Program-made: the position numbers and the translations under genes
Notes under the pieces: model-generated
Database searches by the model: none
Told to the model about the DNA's origin: nothing
The model's input: the letters and a program-made list of their open reading frames with translations, nothing else
Shown here: one piece after another, positions 50,088-63,969 of the stretch
Numbering within the stretch: position 1 is the first letter of the stretch
Layout of the letters: every line of letters begins with the position of its first letter
Assembly: GCA_038380795.1 (NCBI GenBank)
Contig: CM076277.1
Location: forward strand, 525,501-589,500
Reading direction: 5' to 3'
Source: Pyrocephalus nanus
Taxonomy: Eukaryota > Chordata > Aves > Passeriformes > Tyrannidae
Length of the DNA: 64,000 nt

Positions 50088-52723
50088 CCCTAACCAAGTC
50101 TGAACCGGTCTGAACCGGTCTGAACTAGTTTAAACCGTTGTGAGACTGCTGCTCTTTCTAAACTGATACAAGAATAGGGAAGCACTGCTGTAAATATAGA
50201 GCATTATTGCCTAGTTAGATTTGTGGAGGGTGAGAGAAAATTGGCCCAGAGTAAACGCAAAACATTTTTGGTGCAAAATGTGGATAGAGACTGCTAGGAG
50301 GGATAAGGACCAGATCAGATCACAACACCAAATTATATTTGAAACCGTCAGGAAACCCCAAACGACAAAATGCTCCTAAAAACCCCCCAAACACCAGAAA
50401 ACCCCCATCAAATTACAAAAGCACCTTACCATTCCTAAGCAAATTACACAGTAAAAACTGCTTAGAGACAGAGTTTTATGCCTTTAAACAGCAGGTATTT
50501 ATTAGGCGACGTCATGCAGCTCTCCGGCTCGGGCTGGGCAAAAAGAGCTCCGAAATGTTTGAGTAAAAACACGCAATTTATACAGTTTCTAATTACGATT
50601 ACAACATATTCATATACGTACCCATGTTATTGTATTATTGGATTACTATATGTCAGGGTGGAGTTTGAGGCGTGGTCTTTCTTCTGAGGAATATCATGGT
50701 GATACATCCTGCCTTCATCATAGGGTCTCAAATTTATTCCTCATTTTTGGGTGACCCCGGAGACCTTCTGTACTTTCCATTGTTTCATGTTCTATCCGTT
50801 GGAGCTTGGAAAAAGCCTTGGCTTCGGGCCTATTTTACCTATTCAAAGATCTACCTTAGCCTGTTTGGCTATAATTTATTACCTCTGGGCTCTTTGTGCA
50901 ATGTACCTGTTGGTTTCTAGGTCTGCAGAATTTGTACGGAACAAAATCTTTTTTGAGTGAGGTAGAGAAAGCGGGGGGGGGAAGAGAACAGTGGATTTTG
51001 CAGTAAGATGCTTCGATTTACAGTTCTAGAGCCTCGTTTTGCTTCAGTCAAAAAGGCGGGCGGTGTGACTCTCTGGGAGCGGCGACAACTTTCTGTCCTC
51101 GCACCGTTTGCCTGGGAGGAATCCTCAGAAGCATTCCGGTGTCTAAATTGAACATCTGAGTTTGGGGTGGGACTCCTGCTAGTGCACAAAACGCCGTTCC
51201 CCCAGAAAAAGAAAGCCCTTACCCTCTGGTTATCAGGTGTAGGTTGCAAAGCGCTCTGTGGGAAATGAGAGCTCACGGTCCCGACACCTTGTATCCGGAG
51301 GGAATTTTCGTACGACTTCAATTTCCCGAGTCCCGCCGCCTGCTTTGCCGCAGGACTCCTGCGAGGGACCGGCTGCGGAGGACAAAAGAAATGCTCGGTC
51401 GGCTGGCAGGCGACAGGCACTTTAGGAATGGCAGGCTTAGCTTTATAGTCTTTTCTTGCCTCTGTGGGTATACGCGCTATAATTGGTCGGTTGTTTCTCT
51501 TCGCGTGCAGCGCTTAGTCTTTTGATTGGCAGCCGGGGTCCTGTTGTGTGCTGGCGAAGCTCAAAACGATGCCTATTATTTACTGTAGTTTTTCTTCCCT
51601 TTCTGCTCTCCTGCCTTGGTGCTGTTTACATTCTTTTACAATCTCAGAGCTGTAACTGATTAAATTCAAGGCTTAAGTTGTCAACAGCCCAGCTGTTTCC
51701 AATAAATGACAGCCCTCTGGTCCCAGCAAAAAAAGGTCTTATATTCAAGGTCTCGAGTCTAGTTAACGAGAGACCCCTGCATTTGCCCGTGCAGGAAAAT
51801 CATCCGGGTCTGGGACCTTTTGTTTCAGAGCGAGCTTTGTCCATATTCCGTTTAGGGAGTTGTACTGCAATTTTGGTCCCGGTCAGCGGCGAGAAAAAAA
51901 CAGATCTTTCCCCGAATAAGGAAGCCTGTACCCTCAGGGTCTCAGGTGTAAGTGGTGAGAGACCCAGTAAATTCCAAGAGTGGCAAGAGTGCTCTGCCCT
52001 TTAGACATTTTGTCTGGGAGAAATCTTCATCCCTGTTCAATTTCAGGAACCTAAGCAGCTATCTCGATGCAGCACTCCTGCAAAAAAAGAACAGATCTTA
52101 ACTACAGGAAAAGAAAACCCATACCCTATGGGTCTCAGGTGCAGGTGGTGGGATACCTCTGGCCCTCCATGGGCAGCAACAGCTTTCTGAGGTGGCACCT
52201 TTTGCCTGAGAGGAATGTTGACTATGTTTGCTCTGGGAGCTCAGACTGGGATATCCAGTACAGATCTCCTTCAATCAAATGAGACACTGTTACCCCAGGT
52301 AAAAAAGCCCTTACCTTCTGTCTCTCAACGGCAGCTGGTGGGTGCCTCCCTTGGCAGCAAGAGCTTTCTGTAGTGGCACCTTCTGTGTGAGAGGAACGTT
52401 CATCCGTATTCAATTTGACGAGTCAAACCACCTATCTCACTCCACGACTCCTGCAAGCAAATAGTATCCTATTTCCCCTAGGACAAAAAGCCCTTACCCT
52501 CAGGATCTCAAGAGTGTTAATTAGACACCCTTGACAGTTCCTGGGCAGTGAGAACGTTCTATCCTGTCACCTTTTGTCTGGGAGGAATCTTGGTCCTTGT
52601 TCCATTTGGAACTGGACGGGCAGTTGCAGTGCAGGGTTCCTGCAAGGTAACAACAACCCTTTACCCCAGAAAAGAAAGCCCTTACCCTTGGGATCTAAGG
52701 TGCAATTGATAGACCAGCCTACC
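48973..52723 (+). repeat. Macrosatellite unit 14 (3751 bp), G9 variant
   Basis: A-type block. Carries the G9 run (50973-50981), T2333, C2560, G2782, C2794 and C3467. Non-telomeric length 3525 bp because of the added G. LTR-like fragment about 50340-51053; promoter core 51442-51529. Confidence 0.95.
49868..50093 (+). repeat. Interstitial telomeric block, unit 14 (226 bp, A-type)
   Basis: The first run holds two CGCTAA hexamers, at 49874 and 49898 (1 + CGCTAA + 3 + CGCTAA + 7). The CCGTAA marker and total length match unit 1. This suggests local slippage or conversion within the block. Confidence 0.97.
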
Positions 52724-53674
52724 CTTCCATGGACAGCAAGAACTTGCTGCGGTGGCACCCTTTCTCTGGGAGGATTCTTAGTCCATATTCAATGTTGGAT
52801 GGCAGACTGACAATATCGGCACGGGGCTCCTGCGAGCAAATCGCAGACCATTTCCGCATGAAAGGCAGCTAGTAGCCACACGTACTCTAATGCAGGTGAA
52901 GGGAGACCCGTGACAGTGCATGGGGCAGCCACACATTTTTGTCCTTGCCTCTTCTGTATGGAGAGTATGTTGATACGTGTACGCCTTAGACGGTCATACT
53001 GTTATGATCGGCACTACTCTCTGAAAACCAAACGACAGCCCTTTCCCACAGAACTGGGCTGTTAGGAGTAGTTAGTGGGAAAGGCTGAGCCCACCAAAGG
53101 AGAGAGCTTTGTGTGTTGGCACATCTTGTCTGGGAGGAATCTTCATTCGTACTTTATATTGGAATCAGACCGGCAATTTCAGAGCAGGACATCTGCAAGT
53201 GCACAAAAGCCCTTTCTCCCAGGAAGGCGAGTGCCAACCCTTGAGATATCGGGTACAATTGGTGGGCCAGCCTTGGAACTCTATGGGCAGCAGGAGCTAT
53301 CTGTCCAGCCACCTTCAGTCTGAGAGCGATCTTTGTCCGTATTCGATTTTGGAGTCAGACTGGAAATTTCATCACAGAATTCCTGCAAGTGAACAACAGC
53401 CCTTTATCCCAGAAAACAAAACGCTTACCCTCAGGGTAAAATGTCCGGGTTGTGGGCAAGCCTGGGCACTCCATTGGAAGCAGGAGCTTTCTTTGATGGC
53501 ACCTCTTGCCTGGCAGGAATCTTTCTCCATACTTAATTTTGGCATTCAGACTAGTAATTTTGGCGCAGGATCCCTGCAAGCGGACGACAGCTCTTTCTCC
53601 CGGGAAAAATACTGCTTACCCTAACCCTAACCCTAACCCTAACCCTAACGCTAACCCTAACCCTAACCCTAACC

Positions 53675-53715
<41 letters not shown>

Positions 53716-53741
53716 CCGTAACCCTAACCCTAACCCTAACC

Positions 53742-53832
<91 letters not shown>

Positions 53833-56468
53833 CCCTAACCAAGTCTGAACCGGTCTGAACCGGTCTGAACTAGTTTAAACCGTTGTGAGACTGCTGCTCT
53901 TTCTAAACTGATACAAGAATAGGGAAGCACTGCTGTAAATATAGAGCATTATTGCCTAGTTAGATTTGTGGAGGGTGAGAGAAAATTGGCCCAGAGTAAA
54001 CGCAAAACATTTTTGGTGCAAAATGTGGATAGAGACTGCTAGGAGGGATAAGGACCAGATCAGATCACAACACCAAATTATATTTGAAACCGTCAGGAAA
54101 CCCCAAACGACAAAATGCTCCTAAAAACCCCCCAAACACCAGAAAACCCCCATCAAATTACAAAAGCACCTTACCATTCCTAAGCAAATTACACAGTAAA
54201 AACTGCTTAGAGACAGAGTTTTATGCCTTTAAACAGCAGGTATTTATTAGGCGACGTCATGCAGCTCTCCGGCTCGGGCTGGGCAAAAAGAGCTCCGAAA
54301 TGTTTGAGTAAAAACACGCAATTTATACAGTTTCTAATTACGATTACAACATATTCATATACGTACCCATGTTATTGTATTATTGGATTACTATATGTCA
54401 GGGTGGAGTTTGAGGCGTGGTCTTTCTTCTGAGGAATATCATGGTGATACATCCTGCCTTCATCATAGGGTCTCAAATTTATTCCTCATTTTTGGGTGAC
54501 CCCGGAGACCTTCTGTACTTTCCATTGTTTCATGTTCTATCCGTTGGAGCTTGGAAAAAGCCTTGGCTTCGGGCCTATTTTACCTATTCAAAGATCTACC
54601 TTAGCCTGTTTGGCTATAATTTATTACCTCTGGGCTCTTTGTGCAATGTACCTGTTGGTTTCTAGGTCTGCAGAATTTGTACGGAACAAAATCTTTTTTG
54701 AGTGAGGTAGAGAAAGCGGGGGGGGGAAGAGAACAGTGGATTTTGCAGTAAGATGCTTCGATTTACAGTTCTAGAGCCTCGTTTTGCTTCAGTCAAAAAG
54801 GCGGGCGGTGTGACTCTCTGGGAGCGGCGACAACTTTCTGTCCTCGCACCGTTTGCCTGGGAGGAATCCTCAGAAGCATTCCGGTGTCTAAATTGAACAT
54901 CTGAGTTTGGGGTGGGACTCCTGCTAGTGCACAAAACGCCGTTCCCCCAGAAAAAGAAAGCCCTTACCCTCTGGTTATCAGGTGTAGGTTGCAAAGCGCT
55001 CTGTGGGAAATGAGAGCTCACGGTCCCGACACCTTGTATCCGGAGGGAATTTTCGTACGACTTCAATTTCCCGAGTCCCGCCGCCTGCTTTGCCGCAGGA
55101 CTCCTGCGAGGGACCGGCTGCGGAGGACAAAAGAAATGCTCGGTCGGCTGGCAGGCGACAGGCACTTTAGGAATGGCAGGCTTAGCTTTATAGTCTTTTC
55201 TTGCCTCTGTGGGTATACGCGCTATAATTGGTCGGTTGTTTCTCTTCGCGTGCAGCGCTTAGTCTTTTGATTGGCAGCCGGGGTCCTGTTGTGTGCTGGC
55301 GAAGCTCAAAACGATGCCTATTATTTACTGTAGTTTTTCTTCCCTTTCTGCTCTCCTGCCTTGGTGCTGTTTACATTCTTTTACAATCTCAGAGCTGTAA
55401 CTGATTAAATTCAAGGCTTAAGTTGTCAACAGCCCAGCTGTTTCCAATAAATGACAGCCCTCTGGTCCCAGCAAAAAAAGGTCTTATATTCAAGGTCTCG
55501 AGTCTAGTTAACGAGAGACCCCTGCATTTGCCCGTGCAGGAAAATCATCCGGGTCTGGGACCTTTTGTTTCAGAGCGAGCTTTGTCCATATTCCGTTTAG
55601 GGAGTTGTACTGCAATTTTGGTCCCGGTCAGCGGCGAGAAAAAAACAGATCTTTCCCCGAATAAGGAAGCCTGTACCCTCAGGGTCTCAGGTGTAAGTGG
55701 TGAGAGACCCAGTAAATTCCAAGAGTGGCAAGAGTGCTCTGCCCTTTAGACATTTTGTCTGGGAGAAATCTTCATCCCTGTTCAATTTCAGGAACCTAAG
55801 CAGCTATCTCGATGCAGCACTCCTGCAAAAAAAGAACAGATCTTAACTACAGGAAAAGAAAACCCATACCCTATGGGTCTCAGGTGCAGGTGGTGGGATA
55901 CCTCTGGCCCTCCATGGGCAGCAACAGCTTTCTGAGGTGGCACCTTTTGCCTGAGAGGAATGTTGACTATGTTTGCTCTGGGAGCTCAGACTGGGATATC
56001 CAGTACAGATCTCCTTCAATCAAATGAGACACTGTTACCCCAGGTAAAAAAGCCCTTACCTTCTGTCTCTCAACGGCAGCTGGTGGGTGCCTCCCTTGGC
56101 AGCAAGAGCTTTCTGTAGTGGCACCTTCTGTGTGAGAGGAACGTTCATCCGTATTCAATTTGACGAGTCAAACCACCTATCTCAGTCCACGACTCCTGCA
56201 AGCAAATAGTATCCTATTTCCCCTAGGACAAAAAGCCCTTACCCTCAGGATCTCAAGAGTGTTAATTAGACACCCTTGACAGTTCCTGGGCAGTGAGAAC
56301 GTTCTATCCTGTCACCTTTTGTCTGGGAGGAATCTTGGTCCTTGTTCCATTTGGAACTGGACGGGCAGTTGCAGTGCAGGGTTCCTGCAAGGTAACAACA
56401 ACCCTTTACCCCAGAAAAGAAAGCCCTTACCCTTGGGATCTAAGGTGCAATTGATAGACCAGCCTACC
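52724..56468 (+). repeat. Macrosatellite unit 15 (3745 bp), G9 variant
   Basis: Shares G9, T2333, C2560, G2782 and C2794 with unit 14. It combines C809 with A830, a pairing seen in no other unit. LTR-like fragment about 54085-54798; promoter core 55187-55274. Confidence 0.95.
53619..53838 (+). repeat. Interstitial telomeric block, unit 15 (220 bp, A-type)
   Basis: First run 5 + CGCTAA + 7: the marker is shifted by one hexamer relative to unit 1. The CCGTAA segment is one hexamer shorter. Confidence 0.97.
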
Positions 56469-57413
56469 CTTCCATGGACAGCAAGAACTTGCTGCGGTGG
56501 CACCCTTTCTCTGGGAGGATTCTTAGTCCATATTCAATGTTGGATGGCAGACTGACAATATCGGCACGGGGCTCCTGCGAGCAAATCGCAGACCATTTCC
56601 GCATGAAAGGCAGCTAGTAGCCACACGTACTCTAATGCAGGTGAAGGGAGACCCGTGACAGTGCATGGGGCAGCCACACATTTTTGTCCTTGCCTCTTCT
56701 GTATGGAGAGTATGTTGATACGTGTACGCCTTAGACGGTCATACTGTTATGATCGGCACTACTCTCTGAAAACCAAACGACAGCCCTTTCCCACAGAACT
56801 GGGCTGTTAGGAGTAGTTAGTGGGAAAGGCTGAGCCCACCAAAGGAGAGAGCTTTGTGTGTTGGCACATCTTGTCTGGGAGGAATCTTCATTCGTACTTT
56901 ATATTGGAATCAGACCGGCAATTTCAGAGCAGGACATCTGCAAGTGCACAAAAGCCCTTTCTCCCAGGAAGGCGAGTGCCAACCCTTGAGATATCGGGTA
57001 CAATTGGTGGGCCAGCCTTGGAACTCTATGGGCAGCAGGAGCTATCTGTCCAGCCACCTTCAGTCTGAGAGCGATCTTTGTCCGTATTCGATTTTGGAGT
57101 CAGACTGGAAATTTCATCACAGAATTCCTGCAAGTGAACAACAGCCCTTTATCCCAGAAAACAAAACGCTTACCCTCAGGGTAAAATGTCCGGGTTGTGG
57201 GCAAGCCTGGGCACTCCATTGGAAGCAGGAGCTTTCTTTGATGGCACCTCTTGCCTGGCAGGAATCTTTCTCCATATTTAATTTTGGCATTCAGACTAGT
57301 AATTTTGGCGCAGGATCCCTGCAAGCGGACGACAGCTCTTTCTCCCGGGAAAAATACTGCTTACCCTAACCCTAACCCTAACCCTAACGCTAACCCTAAC
57401 CCTAACCCTAACC

Positions 57414-57454
<41 letters not shown>

Positions 57455-57474
57455 CCGTAACCCTAACCCTAACC

Positions 57475-57565
<91 letters not shown>

Positions 57566-60200
57566 CCCTAACCAAGTCTGAACCGGTCTGAACCGGTCTG
57601 AACTAGTTTAAACCGTTGTGAGACTGCTGCTCTTTCTAAACTGATACAAGAATAGGGAAGCACTGCTGTAAATATAGAGCATTATTGCCTAGTTAGATTT
57701 GTGGAGGGTGAGAGAAAATTGGCCCAGAGTAAACGCAAAACATTTTTGGTGCAAAATGTGGATAGAGACTGCTAGGAGGGATAAGGACCAGATCAGATCA
57801 CAACACCAAATTATATTTGAAACCGTCAGGAAACCCCAAACGACAAAATGCTCCTAAAAACCCCCCAAACACCAGAAAACCCCCATCAAATTACAAAAGC
57901 ACCTTACCATTCCTAAGCAAATTACACAGTAAAAACTGCTTAGAGACAGAGTTTTATGCCTTTAAACAGCAGGTATTTATTAGGCGACGTCATGCAGCTC
58001 TCCGGCTCGGGCTGGGCAAAAAGAGCTCCGAAATGTTTGAGTAAAAACACGCAATTTATACAGTTTCTAATTACGATTACAACATATTCATATACGTACC
58101 CATGTTATTGTATTATTGGATTACTATATGTCAGGGTGGAGTTTGAGGCGTGGTCTTTCTTCTGAGGAATATCATGGTGATACATCCTGCCTTCATCATA
58201 GGGTCTCAAATTTATTCCTCATTTTTGGGTGACCCCGGAGACCTTCTGTACTTTCCATTGTTTCATGTTCTATCCGTTGGAGCTTGGAAAAAGCCTTGGC
58301 TTCGGGCCTATTTTACCTATTCAAAGATCTACCTTAGCCTGTTTGGCTATAATTTATTACCTCTGGGCTCTTTGTGCAATGTACCTGTTGGTTTCTAGGT
58401 CTGCAGAATTTGTACGGAACAAAATCTTTTTTGAGTGAGGTAGAGAAAGCGGGGGGGGAAGAGAACAGTGGATTTTGCAGTAAGATGCTTCGATTTACAG
58501 TTCTAGAGCCTCGTTTTGCTTCAGTCAAAAAGGCGGGCGGTGTGACTCTCTGGGAGCGGCGACAACTTTCTGTCCTCGCACCGTTTGCCTGGGAGGAATC
58601 CTCAGAAGCATTCCGGTGTCTAAATTGAACATCTGAGTTTGGGGTGGGACTCCTGCTAGTGCACAAAACGCCGTTCCCCCAGAAAAAGAAAGCCCTTACC
58701 CTCTGGTTATCAGGTGTAGGTTGCAAAGCGCTCTGTGGGAAATGAGAGCTCACGGTCCCGACACCTTGTATCCGGAGGGAATTTTCGTACGACTTCAATT
58801 TCCCGAGTCCCGCCGCCTGCTTTGCCGCAGGACTCCTGCGAGGGACCGGCTGCGGAGGACAAAAGAAATGCTCGGTCGGCTGGCAGGCGACAGGCACTTT
58901 AGGAATGGCAGGCTTAGCTTTATAGTCTTTTCTTGCCTCTGTGGGTATACGCGCTATAATTGGTCGGTTGTTTCTCTTCGCGTGCAGCGCTTAGTCTTTT
59001 GATTGGCAGCCGGGGTCCTGTTGTGTGCTGGCGAAGCTCAAAACGATGCCTATTATTTACTGTAGTTTTTCTTCCCTTTCTGCTCTCCTGCCTTGGTGCT
59101 GTTTACATTCTTTTACAATCTCAGAGCTGTAACTGATTAAATTCAAGGCTTAAGTTGTCAACAGCCCAGCTGTTTCCAATAAATGACAGCCCTCTGGTCC
59201 CAGCAAAAAAAGGTCTTATATTCAAGGTCTCGAGTCTAGTTAACGAGAGACCCCTGCATTTGCCCGTGCAGGAAAATCATCCGGGTCTGGGACCTTTTGT
59301 TTCAGAGCGAGCTTTGTCCATATTCCGTTTAGGGAGTTGTACTGCAATTTTGGTCCCGGTCAGCGGCGAGAAAAAAACAGATCTTTCCCCGAATAAGGAA
59401 GCCTGTACCCTCAGGGTCTCAGGTGTAAGTGGTGAGAGACCCAGTAAATTCCAAGAGTGGCAAGAGTGCTCTGCCCTTTAGACATTTTGTCTGGGAGAAA
59501 TCTTCATCCCTGTTCAATTTCAGGAACCTAAGCAGCTATCTCGATGCAGCACTCCTGCAAAAAAAGAACAGATCTTAACTACAGGAAAAGAAAACCCATA
59601 CCCTATGGGTCTCAGGTGCAGGTGGTGGGATACCTCTGGCCCTCCATGGGCAGCAACAGCTTTCTGAGGTGGCACCTTTTGCCTGAGAGGAATGTTGACT
59701 ATGTTTGCTCTGGGAGCTCAGACTGGGATATCCAGTACAGATCTCCTTCAATCAAATGAGACACTGTTACCCCAGGTAAAAAAGCCCTTACCTTCTGTCT
59801 CTCAACGGCAGCTGGTGGGTGCCTCCCTTGGCAGCAAGAGCTTTCTGTAGTGGCACCTTCTGTGTGAGAGGAACGTTCATCCGTATTCAATTTGACGAGT
59901 CAAACCACCTATCTCAGTCCACGACTCCTGCAAGCAAATAGTATCCTATTTCCCCTAGGACAAAAAGCCCTTACCCTCAGGATCTCAAGAGTGTTAATTA
60001 GACACCCTTGACAGTTCCTGGGCAGTGAGAACGTTCTATCCTGTCACCTTTTGTCTGGGAGGAATCTTGGTCCTTGTTCCATTTGGAACTGGACGGGCAG
60101 TTGCAGTGCAGGGTTCCTGCAAGGTAACAACAACCCTTTACCCCAGAAAAGAAAGCCCTTACCCTTGGGATCTAAGGTGCAATTGATAGACCAGCCTACC
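56469..60200 (+). repeat. Macrosatellite unit 16 (3732 bp)
   Basis: Shares T2333, C2560, G2782 and C2794 with units 14 and 15 but keeps G8, so the extra G arose after those substitutions or was lost here. LTR-like fragment about 57818-58530; promoter core 58919-59006. Confidence 0.95.
57364..57571 (+). repeat. Interstitial telomeric block, unit 16 (208 bp, A-type)
   Basis: Layout 4 + CGCTAA + 7, then 3 + CCGTAA + 6, then the 6, 2, 4 tail. Confidence 0.97.
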
Positions 60201-61175
60201 CTTCCATGGACAGCAAGAACTTGCTGCGGTGGCACCCTTTCTCTGGGAGGATTCTTAGTCCATATTCAATGTTGGATGGCAGACTGACAATATCGGCACG
60301 GGGCTCCTGCGAGCAAATCGCAGACCATTTCCGCATGAAAGGCAGCTAGTAGCCACACGTACTCTAATGCAGGTGAAGGGAGACCCGTGACAGTGCATGG
60401 GGCAGCCACACATTTTTGTCCTTGCCTCTTCTGTATGGAGAGTATGTTGATACGTGTACGCCTTAGACGGTCATACTGTTATGATCGGCACTACTCTCTG
60501 AAAACCAAACGACAGCCCTTTCCCACAGAACTGGGCTGTTAGGAGTAGTTAGTGGGAAAGGCTGAGCCCACCAAAGGAGAGAGCTTTGTGTGTTGGCACA
60601 TCTTGTCTGGGAGGAATCTTCATTCGTACTTTATATTGGAATCAGACCGGCAATTTCAGAGCAGGACATCTGCAAGTGCACAAAAGCCCTTTCTCCCAGG
60701 AAGGCGAGTGCCAACCCTTGAGATATCGGGTACAATTGGTGGGCCAGCCTTGGAACTCTATGGGCAGCAGGAGCTATCTGTCCAGCCACCTTCAGTCTGA
60801 GAGCGATCTTTGTCCGTATTCGATTTTGGAGTCAGACTGGAAATTTCATCACAGAATTCCTGCAAGTGAACAACAGCCCTTTATCCCAGAAAACAAAACG
60901 CTTACCCTCAGGGTAAAATGTCCGGGTTGTGGGCAAGCCTGGGCACTCCATTGGAAGCAGGAGCTTTCTTTGATGGCACCTCTTGCCTGGCAGGAATCTT
61001 TCTCCATACTTAATTTTGGCATTCAGACTGGTAATTTTGGCGCAGGATCCCTGCAAGCGGACGACAGCTCTTTCTCCCGGGAAAAATACTGCTTACCCTA
61101 ACCCTAACCCTAACCCTAACGCTAACCCTAACCCTAACCCTAACCCTAACCCTAACCCTAACCCTAACCCTAACC

Positions 61176-61216
<41 letters not shown>

Positions 61217-61236
61217 CCCTAACCCTAACCCTAACC

Positions 61237-61290
<54 letters not shown>

Positions 61291-61303
61291 ACCTAACCCT
61301 AAC

Positions 61304-61334
<31 letters not shown>

Positions 61335-63969
61335 CCCTAACCAAGTCTGAACCGGTCTGAACCGGTCTGAACTAGTTTAAACCGTTGTGAGACTGCTGCT
61401 CTTTCTAAACTGATACAAGAATAGGGAAGCACTGCTGTAAATATAGAGCATTATTGCCTAGTTAGATTTGTGGAGGGTGAGAGAAAATTGGCCCAGAGTA
61501 AACGCAAAACATTTTTGGTGCAAAATGTGGATAGAGACTGCTAGGAGGGATAAGGACCAGATCAGATCACAACACCAAATTATATTTGAAACCCTCAGGA
61601 AACCCCAAACGACAAAATGCTCCTAAAAACCCCCCAAACACCAGAAAACCCCCATCAAATTACAAAAGCACCTTACCGTTCCTAAGCAAATTACACAGTA
61701 AAAACTGCTTAGAGACAGAGTTTGATGCCTTTAAACAGCAGGTATTTATTAGGCGACGTCATGCAGCTCTCCGGCTCGGGCTGGGCAAAAAGAGCTCCGA
61801 AATGTTTGAGTAAAAACACGCAATTTATACAGTTTCTAATTACGATTACAACATATTCATATACGTACCCATGTTATTGTATTATTGGATTACTATATGT
61901 CAGGGTGGAGTTTGAGGCGTGGTCTTTCTTCTGAGGAATATCATGGTGATACATCCTGCCTTCATCATAGGGTCTCAAATTTATTCCTCATTTTTGGGTG
62001 ACCCCGGAGACCTTCTGTACTTTCCATTGTTTCATGTTCTATCCGTTGGAGCTTGGAAAAAGCCTTGGCTTCGGGCCTATTTTACCTATTCAAAGATCTA
62101 CCTTAGCCTGTTTGGCTATAATTTATTACCTCTGGGCTCTTTGTGCAATGTACCTGTTGGTTTCTAGGTCTGCAGAATTTGTACGGAACAAAATCTTTTT
62201 TGAGTGAGTTAGAGAAAGCGGGGGGGGAAGAGAACAGTGGATTTTGCAGTAAGATGCTTCGATTTACAGTTCTAGAGCCTCGTTTTGCTTCAGTCAAAAA
62301 GGCGGGCGGTGTGACTCTCTGGGAGCGGCGACAACTTTCTGTCCTCGCACCGTTTGCCTGGGAGGAATCCTCAGAAGCATTCCGGTGTCTAAATTGAACA
62401 TCTGAGTTTGGGGTGGGACTCCTGCTAGTGCACAAAACGCCGTTCCCCCAGAAAAAGAAAGCCCTTACCCTCTGGTTATCAGGTGTAGGTTGCAAAGCGC
62501 TCTGTGGGAAATGAGAGCTCACGGTCCCGACACCTTGTATCCGGAGGGAATCTTCGTACGACTTCAATTTCCCGAGTCCCGCCGCCTGCTTTGCCGCAGG
62601 ACTCCTGCGAGGGACCGGCTGCGGAGGACAAAAGAAATGCTCGGTCGGCTGGCAGGCGACAGGCACTTTAGGAATGGCAGGCTTAGCTTTATAGTCTTTT
62701 CTTGCCTCTGTGGGTATACGCGCTATAATTGGTCGGTTGTTTCTCTTCGCGTGCAGCGCTTAGTCTTTTGATTGGCAGTCGGGGTCCTGTTGTGTGCTGG
62801 CGAAGCTCAAAACGATGCCTATTATTTACTGTAGTTTTTCTTCCCTTTCTGCTCTCCTGCCTTGGTGCTGTTTACATTCTTTTACAATCTCAGAGCTGTA
62901 ACTGATTAAATTCAAGGCTTAAGTTGTCAACAGCCCAGCTGTTTCCAATAAATGACAGCCCTCTGGTCCCAGCAAAAAAAGGTCTTATATTCAAGGTCTC
63001 AAGTCTAGTTAATGAGAGACCCCTGCATTTGCCCGTGCAGGAAAATCATCCGGGTCTGGGACCTTTTGTTTCAGAGCGAGCTTTGTCCATATTCCGTTTA
63101 GGGAGTTGTACTGCAATTTTGGTCCCGGTCAGCGGCGAGAAAAAAACAGATCTTTCCCCGAATAAGGAAGCCTGTACCCTCAGGGTCTCAGGTGTAAGTG
63201 GTGAGAGACCCAGTAAATTCCAAGAGTGGCAAGAGTGCTCTGCCCTTTAGACATTTTGTCTGGGAGAAATCTTCATCCCTGTTCAATTTCAGGAACCTAA
63301 GCAGCTATCTCGATGCAGCACTCCTGCAAAAAAAGAACAGATCTTAACTACAGGAAAAGAAAACCCATACCCTATGGGTCTCAGGTGCAGGTGGTGGGAT
63401 ACCTCTGGCCCTCCATGGGCAGCAACAGCTTTCTGAGGTGGCACCTTTTGCCTGAGAGGAATGTTGACTATGTTTGCTCTGGGAGCTCAGACTGGGATAT
63501 CCAGTACAGATCTCCTTCAATCAAATGAGACACTGTTACCCCAGGTAAAAAAGCCCTTACCTTCTGTCTCTCAACGGCAGCTGGTGGGTGCCTCCCTTGG
63601 CAGCAAGAGCTTTCTGTAGTGGCACCTTCTGTGTGAGAGGAACGTTCATCCGTATTCAATTTGACGAGTCAAACCACCTATCTCAGTCCACGACTCCTGC
63701 AAGCAAATAGTATCCTATTTCCCCTAGGACAAAAAGCCCTTACCCTCAGGATCTCAAGAGTGTTAATTAGACACCCTTGACAGTTCCTGGGCAGTGAGAA
63801 CGTTCTATCCTGTCACCTTTTGTCTGGGAGGAATCTTGGTCCTTGTTCCATTTGGAACTGGACGGGCAGTTGCAGTGCAGGGTTCCTGCAAGGTAACAAC
63901 AACCCTTTACCCCAGAAAAGAAAGCCCTTACCCTTGGGATCTAAGGTGCAATTGATAGACCAGCCTACC
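60201..63969 (+). repeat. Macrosatellite unit 17 (3769 bp), B-type
   Basis: C372 with C809, G830, C1375, G1459, T1990; A2782, T2794 and C3356 as in the left part of the array. A private T-to-G change near 61724 alters a TTTTATG to TTTGATG. LTR-like fragment about 61587-62299; promoter core 62688-62775. Confidence 0.95.
61096..61340 (+). repeat. Interstitial telomeric block, unit 17 (245 bp, B-type)
   Basis: CGCTAA is the fifth hexamer with the longest uninterrupted first run. A private AAACCTAA irregularity lies near 61289, followed by the B-type CCCCTAA. Confidence 0.97.
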
